DNA of 64,000 nt from Phycisphaeraceae bacterium (GTDB lineage Bacteria > Planctomycetota > Phycisphaerae > Phycisphaerales > Phycisphaeraceae). The stretch covers positions 1 through 64,000 of the forward strand of contig JANQSF010000010.1 of assembly GCA_028284155.1 (NCBI GenBank), written 5' to 3'. Shown here piece by piece: positions 33,851-41,060 of the stretch (positions are counted from its first letter, which is position 1; every line of letters starts with the position of its first letter). The notes beneath the pieces are model-generated. The model was not told the origin of the DNA. It was given only the letters and a program-made list of their open reading frames with translations, and did not search any database. The position numbers were made by a program, and so were the translations under genes.

Positions 33851-34540
33851 ATGTCATGGATGACGCCCCTTTCGTCATGGTCGGCTCGTTGGGTCGGTCT
33901 GCTTCTGGTTGCTTGCCTCCTGAGCACGGTTGGCTGCGAGTCGGTCGGCTTTGTGCGGCGTGACGCCGAGGACGCGATCGAACGCGGCGACTGGCAGCGG
34001 GCTGAGATGCGCGTGAACGAAGTGCTGGCCATCGACCCCAGCGACTGGAAGGCTCTGTACTACCGCGGTCTGATTCGGCTGGAGCAGAAGCGGCCGGCCG
34101 ACGCGGCGATCGCACTGGAGCGGTCGCTGGCGTTGCGTGAAGGCTACCCCGAGGCCGACGACGTGGCCGACGCATTGGCTGAGGCGTTGTACCGGCAGGA
34201 CGACGCCAAGGGCCTGCACGACTTCCTGTCACGTCGCACACGGGAGTCAGGCAGAGCGGCCGACTTCATGCGGCAGGCCAAGTTCCTGACGCGCATTGGC
34301 GACCACGACGGCGCGAAGGTTGCCTACCGCAAAGCCGTCCACTTTTGGCCGAGCAACGACGTCACTCCGCACGTCGAGATGGCCGACTTCTACGAGTCGA
34401 TCGGCGACAAGAAGAACACCATCGCCGCGCTGACCGCCGCGTATCGGATCAACCCCAACATCCCGCGGATCAATAACCGACTGCGGGCGCTGGGCGTGAT
34501 CGTTGGCCCGACCCTCGCGCAGACCCCAGAAACGCCTTGA
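33851..34540 (+). CDS. TPR-containing lipoprotein
   Basis: This 229-residue product has a lipoprotein signal (ending LLSTVGC, lipid-modified Cys29). The mature region (about 40-200) has tetratricopeptide repeats: DAIERGDWQRAEMRVNEVLAIDP, WKALYYRGLIRLEQKRPADAAIALERSL, FLTRIGDHDGAKVAYRKAVHF, FYESIGDKKNTIAALTAAYRINP. TPRs mediate protein interactions; in the envelope they often support secretion or outer-membrane assembly. The ATG at 33851 directly starts the signal. The gene is monocistronic, bounded by the divergent LigD-like gene and the inverted repeat at 34586. Its partner is unknown. Confidence 0.8.
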   Translation: MSWMTPLSSWSARWVGLLLVACLLSTVGCESVGFVRRDAEDAIERGDWQRAEMRVNEVLAIDPSDWKALYYRGLIRLEQKRPADAAIALERSLALREGYPEADDVADALAEALYRQDDAKGLHDFLSRRTRESGRAADFMRQAKFLTRIGDHDGAKVAYRKAVHFWPSNDVTPHVEMADFYESIGDKKNTIAALTAAYRINPNIPRINNRLRALGVIVGPTLAQTPETP

Positions 34541-34585
34541 CACCGTGCCGCTTTCGGCTTGGCGAACGTTTCACAACCTTGGGTA

Positions 34586-34643
34586 GTGGGGCAGACATTC
34601 CTGTCTGCCGGCTTGGCAAGGCAGACAGGAATGTCTGCCCCAC
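34586..34643. repeat. Nested inverted repeat (24-base perfect arms)
   Basis: The arms at 34586-34609 and 34620-34643 are perfectly complementary with a 10-base spacer. Each arm also folds into GGCAGACA-TTCC-TGTCTGCC. It lies between the convergent TPR lipoprotein gene and pyrE, where it may also serve as terminator. Confidence 0.95.
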
Positions 34644-34680
34644 TGATTCGAGTCGGTTTCTCAGCGCCCCGCGCAACCAA

Positions 34681-35214
34681 TCACTCATCGATCCCCAAGT
34701 CCGCCTTCGTAAACAGCGCGTCGAACGCGAATCCCGCGCCCTCGATGTTCTCCCGCGCGCCCTCCTGCCGGTCGATGGTGACGATGATCGCCACGACCTC
34801 GACGCCCATCTCCTGCAGAACCTTGGCCCCCTCGAGCACCTGCCCACCCGTGGTCGCAACGTCTTCGACGATGGCGATGCGTTCACCCGACTCGACCTTG
34901 CCTTCGACCTGCTTGGCGGTGCCGTAGCCCTTCTTTTGATTGCGGATGAGTACGGCCGGCAGACCCGTCGCCATCGACGTGGCGCTGACCAGCGGGATGC
35001 CGCCGAGTTCCGCGCCGGCCACGCGGTCGATCTTGCCTTCGAGTGCGTCGATTTTCGCCGCGAAGCGTTCGCCGAGCGCCGCGAGGATGTCGGGCTGCGT
35101 CTCGAACAGGTATTTGTCGAGGTAATACTTGCTCTTGCGCCCGCTGCGGAGAGTGAATTCGCCGCGCAGCAAGGCGGCGTCGCAGATCCGTTGAATGAGT
35201 TCAGCGTCGTTCAT
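34681..35214 (-). CDS. pyrE: Orotate phosphoribosyltransferase
   Basis: The 177-residue enzyme joins orotate to PRPP, giving OMP in pyrimidine synthesis. Family motifs are GEFTLRSGRKSKYYLDKYLF near the N-terminus, the substrate loop RNQKKGYGTAKQVEG and the PRPP-binding IAIVEDVATTGGQV. The length is normal. The start at 35212-35214 (MNDAELIQ) is preferred to an ATG seven codons upstream. It stands alone, away from pyrC. Confidence 0.95.
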   Translation of the reverse strand: MNDAELIQRICDAALLRGEFTLRSGRKSKYYLDKYLFETQPDILAALGERFAAKIDALEGKIDRVAGAELGGIPLVSATSMATGLPAVLIRNQKKGYGTAKQVEGKVESGERIAIVEDVATTGGQVLEGAKVLQEMGVEVVAIIVTIDRQEGARENIEGAGFAFDALFTKADLGIDE

Positions 35215-35311
35215 GGCGGGAGTGTAGGGGTGCAAGAGTATGGAGGTGAATGGGTGACAGGGCGAGTCGGTCAGTGCGTGGGGTGTTGAGAACCCGGTCG
35301 CCCCGCGAGCG

Positions 35312-35338
35312 AAGCCGGGTGTTGCCGAAGGCTCGGAT
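35312..35338. repeat. Single degenerate arm of the 17452/20284 repeat family
   Basis: The sequence AAGCCGGGTGTTGCCGAAGG followed by CTCGGAT aligns with one arm of the paired elements at 17452 and 20284, but no partner arm is nearby. It lies in the divergent spacer between pyrE and gmhA. Confidence 0.7.
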
Positions 35339-35359
35339 CAACGGCCCTATACTCAGGCC

Positions 35360-35959
35360 ATGCCGGACACCGCCCAGACCAGATCGACCGGCACGCTCGC
35401 CGCCAACATCGAAGCGTCACAGCGTGTCATGTCCTCGCTCACGTCATTGGCTGAACCGCTAGAACGTGCGACCGCGTTGGTGCGAGACGCGCTGCTCGGC
35501 GGTCGCAAATTGCTTTGCTGCGGCAATGGCGGCAGCGCTTGCGACGCGGCGCACTTTACCGCCGAGATTGCCGGGCGGTACAAACTCGAGCGTGGCGGGT
35601 TTGCCGCGGTGGACCTGACGACGAACAACAGCCTCGTCACCGCGTTGATCAACGACTACCCACCAGCCGAGGTCTTCGCCCGGCAGGTCGAGGCGATCGG
35701 TTCAGCCGGCGACGTGCTCGCCGCCTTCACAACGAGCGGCAACAGCGAGAACGTTCGCCTTGCCCTTAAAGCCGGCCGGAATGTCGGGCTGGCCACGATG
35801 GCGTTCCTGGGGCGCGGCGGCGGCTTGTGCAAGGGTTTGGCCGACGTGGAACTGATCGTCGAAGACGATACCACCGCCCGTATTCAAGAAGCCCACCTGC
35901 TGCTTTACCACACGATCTGCGAGGTGTTGGACCCGCAGTTGGCGGCGGCGCGACCGTAA
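35360..35959 (+). CDS. gmhA: Sedoheptulose-7-phosphate isomerase (SIS domain)
   Basis: The 199-residue SIS-domain protein matches GmhA, which converts sedoheptulose 7-phosphate to D-glycero-D-manno-heptose 7-phosphate for lipopolysaccharide core or S-layer heptose. Visible motifs are KLLCCGNGGSACDAAHFTAE (phosphate-binding), RYKLERGG, the AAFTTSGNSENV SIS loop and ARIQEAHLLLYHTICE with the catalytic glutamate and histidine. The related DiaA protein has the same fold, but the RxxxERxG region favours GmhA. No other heptose genes are adjacent. It is followed by an ABC ATPase gene in the same direction after 81 bases. Confidence 0.88.
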   Translation: MPDTAQTRSTGTLAANIEASQRVMSSLTSLAEPLERATALVRDALLGGRKLLCCGNGGSACDAAHFTAEIAGRYKLERGGFAAVDLTTNNSLVTALINDYPPAEVFARQVEAIGSAGDVLAAFTTSGNSENVRLALKAGRNVGLATMAFLGRGGGLCKGLADVELIVEDDTTARIQEAHLLLYHTICEVLDPQLAAARP

Positions 35960-36040
35960 GCTCCCCGCCGTCGAGTCTGGTGGCTCGCGCGAGGCCATTC
36001 GGTTTGCGTCCGATCACGACTTGATTGATACTGTTGTTCT

Positions 36041-37081
36041 ATGGCTGAGTCGCCCGCATCATCCCGACCGCTGCTCGACGTCCGTGACCTCAAGACGTAT
36101 TTCCCCGTCAAACGCGGGCTGATGCGTCGCACGGTGGGTCACGTGCGGGCGGTCGACGGCGTTTCGTTGCAGGTCCATCCCGGTGAAACGCTCGGCCTGG
36201 TCGGCGAGTCGGGTTGCGGCAAGTCGACGGTGGGGCGGACGATCCTTCGGCTGATCCCCAAGACGGCCGGCCAGGTGTCGTTTGACAATCAGGACGTTTT
36301 CGCGGCCGACCGGACGCAGCTCAAGGCGTTGCGTCGGCGGATGCAGATCATTTTCCAAGACCCGGTCGGGTCGCTGAACCCGCGCATGACGGTCGGCCGA
36401 ATCATCGGCGAGCCGCTCGAGGTGCACGGCATCGCCAGGGGTGAAGAGCTGCGCGGCAAGGTCGCCCAGTTGCTCGACCGCGTCGGCCTCAGCCCCGACT
36501 ATGCGTACCGCTACCCGCACGAATTCTCGGGCGGCCAACGGCAGCGCATTGGCATCGCGCGGGCGCTGGCGCTCAACCCGGAATTCATTGTCTGCGACGA
36601 GCCGGTCAGCGCGCTGGACGTGTCAATCCAGTCGCAGATTCTCAACCTGCTGAACGACCTGCAGGACGAGTTCAATCTGAGCTACCTGTTCATCGCCCAC
36701 AACCTGGCGGTCGTCGAACACTTCTGCGACCGTGTCGCGGTGATGTACCTCGGTCGAATCGTTGAGTTGGGCTCGCGCGATCAGATCTATGAAAACCCGA
36801 TGCATCCGTACACGAAAGCGTTGCTCTCGGCCGCGCCGATGCCCGACCCGAACGCGCAGAAGCGCCGCATCCTCTTGACCGGTGACGTGCCGTCGCCCAT
36901 CCGCATGATCGGCGAAGGCGAACCGACGCCGGACCCGCGCGCGTTGGACATGACGGCGGACGACGACGGCATCATCCGGCTCGGCCGCGACCGCCTGCTG
37001 GATCGGCCGAACCTTCAGCCCGTCCCGAACGACCCGGGTCATTTCGTCAGCGCCCGCGACCTGCCGGACGAGGCTGCGTGA
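36041..37081 (+). CDS. Oligopeptide/dipeptide ABC transporter ATP-binding protein (OppF/DppF type)
   Basis: The 346-residue ATPase powers a peptide-type importer. It has Walker [11 protein letters not shown]-loop [14 protein letters not shown], signature [15 protein letters not shown], Walker [13 protein letters not shown] and H-loop IAHNLAVVE. The C-terminal oligo_HPY-like region begins with [15 protein letters not shown], a tail particular to the Opp/Dpp family. The permeases, binding protein and OppD partner are not in the window. The stop lies six bases from the end of the convergent kinase gene. Confidence 0.9.
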   Translation: MAESPASSRPLLDVRDLKTYFPVKRGLMRRTVGHVRAVDGVSLQVHPGETLGLVGESGCGKSTVGRTILRLIPKTAGQVSFDNQDVFAADRTQLKALRRRMQIIFQDPVGSLNPRMTVGRIIGEPLEVHGIARGEELRGKVAQLLDRVGLSPDYAYRYPHEFSGGQRQRIGIARALALNPEFIVCDEPVSALDVSIQSQILNLLNDLQDEFNLSYLFIAHNLAVVEHFCDRVAVMYLGRIVELGSRDQIYENPMHPYTKALLSAAPMPDPNAQKRRILLTGDVPSPIRMIGEGEPTPDPRALDMTADDDGIIRLGRDRLLDRPNLQPVPNDPGHFVSARDLPDEAA

Positions 37082-37087
37082 CGGGTC

Positions 37088-38356
37088 TTAACCGAGAATG
37101 CCCGCCTGCGAAAGCCCCATGAAAAACAGCACGGCCCCGATGATCAGGATGCCGATCACGATCATCACGGCCACGATGGCGGAGTCGCGTTGCTGTCGCG
37201 ATGAACGCCGGCGCGGCCGCGGCGTTGACGGCACGGGCGACCCGCCCCAGGGATTCGATTCCACAGGGTGTGTGCCGCCGTCGTGCGTGGCATGAGATTC
37301 AGCCCCGTGATCGAAGTGCACGTTCGGCGCGGGTGCGGGCGGGGCGGCCTGCTGAGTGTTCGCCGCGGCTGCCTCGTACACCTGCTGTTGCACGGCTTCC
37401 GGCGACGTGGCGAGTTGCTCCGCCGCCTTGCGCAGGTCGGCCAGTACGTCGTCGTAGGTCGCGTAACGGTCTTCGGGCTTGCGTCGCAGCATCCGGCGCA
37501 CGACCGTCTCTGTCGCGGAGCACACGTCGGGGCGCAGCGTGTTGATGCGCGGCGCGGGCCGGGAAATCTTGGCCTCGATCACCTCTTTGACCGATCGCCC
37601 TTCAGCGGGTCGTTTACCCGTCAGGGCGAAGAAGAGAGTCGCGCCCAGCGAGAAGATGTCAGCCCGGTGGTCGGCCGGCCGACCGGCGCACTGCTCTGGG
37701 GCCAGGTAATAGGGCGTGCCGCGGATCTTTCTGTCGTCCTCACCCTCGACGTTCCGCACCAGCCCAAAGTCGACGATCTTTGTGCGGTGGCCCGGCGCCA
37801 GCAGGATGTTGCCCGGCTTCACGTCGCCGTGCACCATGCCAATGTCGTGCACGGTCTTGAGCGCCTCGGCGATGTCGATCGCCATGTTGATGGCCCGGGT
37901 CTCCTCGAGCACGCCGTGCTCGGTCACGTAGTCCTGCAGGTTCGGCCCGTCGATCATCTCCATGACCAGGAAGGGCTGGTTCTGGTACTGCTCGACGGTG
38001 TAGATCTCGACGATGTTTCGGTGGTTGAGCGCCGCCAACGCCCGCGCTTCACGCATCACGCCCGCCGCGAGCGAGCCTTCGGGGCCCATCGTCTGCTTGA
38101 TGACCTTGATCGCCACGTCGCGTTGCAACTTCAGGTCACGCGCGATGAACGTCGTGCCCGAGGCGCCCTGCCCAAGCCGTTGCGTCAACAGATACTCGCC
38201 CAGTTTGGCCGGCACGCGGAGCAGGGTTCGGCAAGCCCGGCAGCGCACGATCGACAGCGGCTCGTCGCCCGTCACGTCGATGTTGTAGCCACACTTGTGA
38301 CAAGCGATCCGCCCGACGCGTTCGACTTCAAGATCCAGTGATTCAGCGGCGGCCAA
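37088..38356 (-). CDS. Zinc-ribbon membrane Ser/Thr protein kinase
   Basis: This 422-residue protein begins with a Cys4 zinc-ribbon-like segment (RIACHKCGYN, IVRCRACRTLLRV; residues about 17-48), then a Hanks-type kinase domain (about 52-310). The glycine loop is LGQGASGTTF, the VAIK lysine is in RDVAIKVI, the catalytic loop reads VHGDVKPGNIL (HGD instead of HRD), and DFG and APE (YLAPEQCAGR) are present. A disordered linker leads to one C-terminal membrane helix (AVMIVIGILIIGAVLFF). This topology puts the kinase in the cytoplasm with almost no outside domain. No ATG fits; the TTG at 38354-38356 with an upstream GGAG is the best start. Substrates are unknown. Confidence 0.85.
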   Translation of the reverse strand: MAAAESLDLEVERVGRIACHKCGYNIDVTGDEPLSIVRCRACRTLLRVPAKLGEYLLTQRLGQGASGTTFIARDLKLQRDVAIKVIKQTMGPEGSLAAGVMREARALAALNHRNIVEIYTVEQYQNQPFLVMEMIDGPNLQDYVTEHGVLEETRAINMAIDIAEALKTVHDIGMVHGDVKPGNILLAPGHRTKIVDFGLVRNVEGEDDRKIRGTPYYLAPEQCAGRPADHRADIFSLGATLFFALTGKRPAEGRSVKEVIEAKISRPAPRINTLRPDVCSATETVVRRMLRRKPEDRYATYDDVLADLRKAAEQLATSPEAVQQQVYEAAAANTQQAAPPAPAPNVHFDHGAESHATHDGGTHPVESNPWGGSPVPSTPRPRRRSSRQQRDSAIVAVMIVIGILIIGAVLFFMGLSQAGILG

Positions 38357-38394
38357 TGGGTTTGCTCCGGTGTGACCTCATGCAGTGATTATCT

Positions 38395-38880
38395 AACCAC
38401 GGATGGCACGGATGGGCACGGATGAGGGAATGGAGGATTGGGGGGCTGGAGTGGTGGGACGGTTATCTTACAACACGCTTCCATTTGAGTTTGGCATGCT
38501 TGAAATCGATCAGGAGGGCGACCTGCAGTTTGGTGATAGTCAGGTATCCGATCATTTGTGACATGTGGTTGTCATTAAACGTTGTGACCACTTTCGTATC
38601 GACGATCACCGTGTCATCCACGATCAGGTCCGGCACAAGTGTCCCCACCGATCGGCCACGGTAGTGAACGGGGAATCGACGTTGCTGATCAACATTGTGG
38701 CCTCGGGCGATCAATTCCAGGACCAACGCATTCTCATATACCTTTTCATCGAGACCGGGTTTCAACTCGTTCAGTACGGTGATCGCCGCCCCGATGATGT
38801 CCCCCGTCAACTGCTCGTGCAACAGTTCACTCATTTCCTATTTGTAACATCCGTGCCCATCCGTGTCATCCGTGGTCAAC
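38395..38880. mobile_element. Inverted-repeat cassette carrying a GxxExxY gene
   Basis: Near-perfect inverted repeats of about 30 bases bracket a single gene. The left is 38395-38424 (ACCACGGATGGCACGGATGG, then GCACGGATG), the right 38848-38880 in reverse. They match at about 28 of 29 positions. Each end is built from three CACGGATGG-like units. There is no transposase. The cassette of about 486 bases lies between the kinase gene and der, as if inserted there. Confidence 0.65.
38463..38834 (-). CDS. GxxExxY family protein
   Basis: This 123-residue protein belongs to the GxxExxY family (PD-(D/E)XK nuclease-like fold). It has the naming motif near residues 27-33 in KPGLDEKVYENAL, then FPVHYRGRSVGTLVPDLIVDDTVIVDTKVV, which carries the D...D-x-K pattern of the nuclease-like core. 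A C-terminal NHMSQMIGYLTITKLQVALLIDF follows. The biological function is not settled; such genes are scattered in variable genomic places and are also known from inserts in rRNA genes. Here it is enclosed by inverted repeats. Confidence 0.88.
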   Translation of the reverse strand: MSELLHEQLTGDIIGAAITVLNELKPGLDEKVYENALVLELIARGHNVDQQRRFPVHYRGRSVGTLVPDLIVDDTVIVDTKVVTTFNDNHMSQMIGYLTITKLQVALLIDFKHAKLKWKRVVR

Positions 38881-38884
38881 CGCT

Positions 38885-40243
38885 TCACCCCACCGCCTCC
38901 GCCGGCGCGTGGGCCTTGCCGCGGATGACCAGCTTGATCGGCACTTCGCTGTAAGGCAGCTCGTCGCGGAACCGGTTGATCAGGTATCTCTGGTAGTTGC
39001 TGTCGAACAGTTCAGCGTCGTTGACGAACAACGCGATCGTCGGTGGGTGCACGTCGAGTTGCGTGGCGTAATAGACCTTCGCCCGCTTGCCGCGCTTGTG
39101 TGGCGGGGCGCGGTGGGCGACGACCTGTTCGACGACGCGGTTCAACTCGCCGGTAGTCACACGGTGGCCGGCCTGCTCGTTCAGGTTCCACGCCATGGCC
39201 AGCAGTTCATCGACGCCCTCGTTGTCCAGCGCGCTGGTGAAAACGATCGGCGCGTAGCTCAGGCCTTTCAGCGCGTCATCGAGGTACGTGACGTACTCTT
39301 CCTGCTCGTGCTCTTCCTGGGCCAGGTCCCACTTGTTGACGACCACGACGGTCGGCTTGAAGTGGCGTTGCAACTCGATTGAAAGCTGCTTATCCACCTG
39401 GCTGACCGGCACGGTCGCGTCGATCAGCAGCAGCACGACGTGCGCCCGGCGGATGGACCGAAGCGAGCGGTGGTGCGAGTAGAACTCGATGTCGCCGTCC
39501 AGGCTCTTGCGCTTGCGGACGCCGGCCGTGTCGATTGCGGTGAACACCTTGTCGCCGACCTCGATGCGCACGTCGACCGCGTCGCGGGTCGTTCCCTCGA
39601 CCTCGGAAACGATCACCCGCTCCGCGCCGGCCAACGCGTTGACCAGTGTGCTCTTACCCGCGTTACGTTTGCCGGCGATCGCCAGCAGCACGCCCTCGTC
39701 AGGCCGATCAACCGACTGCTCCTCGCCCGGCTCGGGCAGCAACGACATGATGCGTTCGAGGAACTCGCGCTTGCGGTGACTGCTCGTCGCGCTGATGACG
39801 ACCGGCTCGCCGAAACCCAGTTCGTACGCGTCGTTCGCGGCCGGCTCGTGCTTCTGGCTGTCGACCTTGTTGGCGACGAGCAGGGCGGGCGTCTTGCCCG
39901 CGTGCTCACGCAGCAGTTGCGCGACCTTGTGGTCCAACGGCGTCATACCCGTTTGCACATCGACCACGAACAGGATCAGGTCGGCCTCGGCCACGCCGTG
40001 CGCAATCTGCGACTCGACCTCGGCCGTCAGTTGTTGAGCGTCTTCGACGCCGTGACCACCGGTATCGACCACCTCGACACACCGTTTGGCGTCGTCCGTT
40101 TCGATATCGACGTAGACGCTCACCCGGTCACGCGTGACGCCCGGCGTCGCGTCGACGATGCTGACCCGTCGACCGGCGAGCATGTTTAATAAACTCGACT
40201 TGCCGACGTTCGGCCGACCCACAATGACCACTTTGGGAAGCAT
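38885..40243 (-). CDS. der: Ribosome-assembly GTPase Der (EngA)
   Basis: The 452-residue protein has the two consecutive GTPase domains unique to Der, which is essential for 50S ribosome assembly. The first P-loop is VGRPNVGKSSLLN (residue about 6), with VDTGGHG switch II and NKVD. The second is AGKRNAGKSTLVN with IDTAGVR and NKWD. A KH-like C-terminal domain ends DELPYSEVPIKLVIRGKAHA. The start at 40241-40243 (MLPKVVIVG) is standard. It is transcribed downstream of tsaB on the same strand. Confidence 0.96.
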   Translation of the reverse strand: MLPKVVIVGRPNVGKSSLLNMLAGRRVSIVDATPGVTRDRVSVYVDIETDDAKRCVEVVDTGGHGVEDAQQLTAEVESQIAHGVAEADLILFVVDVQTGMTPLDHKVAQLLREHAGKTPALLVANKVDSQKHEPAANDAYELGFGEPVVISATSSHRKREFLERIMSLLPEPGEEQSVDRPDEGVLLAIAGKRNAGKSTLVNALAGAERVIVSEVEGTTRDAVDVRIEVGDKVFTAIDTAGVRKRKSLDGDIEFYSHHRSLRSIRRAHVVLLLIDATVPVSQVDKQLSIELQRHFKPTVVVVNKWDLAQEEHEQEEYVTYLDDALKGLSYAPIVFTSALDNEGVDELLAMAWNLNEQAGHRVTTGELNRVVEQVVAHRAPPHKRGKRAKVYYATQLDVHPPTIALFVNDAELFDSNYQRYLINRFRDELPYSEVPIKLVIRGKAHAPAEAVG

Positions 40244-40297
40244 GACGGCGATTCTAGCGCCCAACCCACAAAGGCCGCTCGCGGCTCAACGCGATGC

Positions 40298-41017
40298 CTA
40301 CCCATGCCGCTCGTTCCACAACGTCACCGCCTCTGGCGGCCGAACATAGAGCGGCAACACCTTGGCAGGTTCGTCAAACGTGCCACGCTCAGCCGACGCT
40401 CGGCCCAACCGCCAAACCACGTCACTGCGAGGCGTCGCATGTTCAGCGGGCAGGGTGTGAACGCCTTCGGCGTCGTGCATCGACAGGTCAGGCAGTGGGT
40501 CGCCCAGCAGTGCCAGCGGTCGGGGCACGCCGTGCAGTAGATCAGGCAGCGAAGTCAATGCCGGTTCGCTCAAACGCGACCACCCCGTGTTGCCGGATTG
40601 GTACAGCCCAGCGTAGACCGTGTCACGCTTCATGTTCAGACAGACGGCCAGCGTATCGACGTGCAGTGACGTCACGACTTCAACCGGCACGCCATGCGCG
40701 ACGACATCCAGCGTCGGCAAGGCAACGACGCGCACGCCGAGTACGTCAGCGAACATCTTCACCGTTGCAATCGCGATGCGAAGCCCCGTAAATGACCCCG
40801 GTCCGATCGACACGTAAACCTCCGCGAGGTCGCTTGGTTTTCCCTCGTGCCGTTGCAACAGTTCATCGACAACCGGCATCAGATCGACCGAACGGCGAGG
40901 CGGCTTCTGCGGGTCGGGGAGCGTCGCAGTATCCAACAACTCGTCGCCGCGCCCGAGGGTGACCGTGCCGACACGGCAAGAGCATTCGATCGCGAGGTTG
41001 TAACGGGGCTCGGGCAT
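40298..41017 (-). CDS. tsaB: tRNA threonylcarbamoyladenosine biosynthesis protein TsaB
   Basis: The 239-residue protein resembles TsaB, the inactive ASKHA-fold partner of TsaD in making t6A37 of tRNAs. Key parts are the N-terminal strand NLAIECSCRVGTVTLG and the signature VYVSIGPGSFTGLRIAIATVK. The second half is divergent. The start at 41015-41017 (MPEPRYNLAIE) gives the usual short N-terminus; an ATG at 41053 would add 12 residues and nearly abut the upstream permease stop. It follows the ABC permease gene and precedes der, so may be cotranscribed with both. Confidence 0.85.
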   Translation of the reverse strand: MPEPRYNLAIECSCRVGTVTLGRGDELLDTATLPDPQKPPRRSVDLMPVVDELLQRHEGKPSDLAEVYVSIGPGSFTGLRIAIATVKMFADVLGVRVVALPTLDVVAHGVPVEVVTSLHVDTLAVCLNMKRDTVYAGLYQSGNTGWSRLSEPALTSLPDLLHGVPRPLALLGDPLPDLSMHDAEGVHTLPAEHATPRSDVVWRLGRASAERGTFDEPAKVLPLYVRPPEAVTLWNERHG

Positions 41018-41060
41018 GGCGCGCAGTTGGTCGTCGAGAGAGGTGCAAAACATATGCAGG

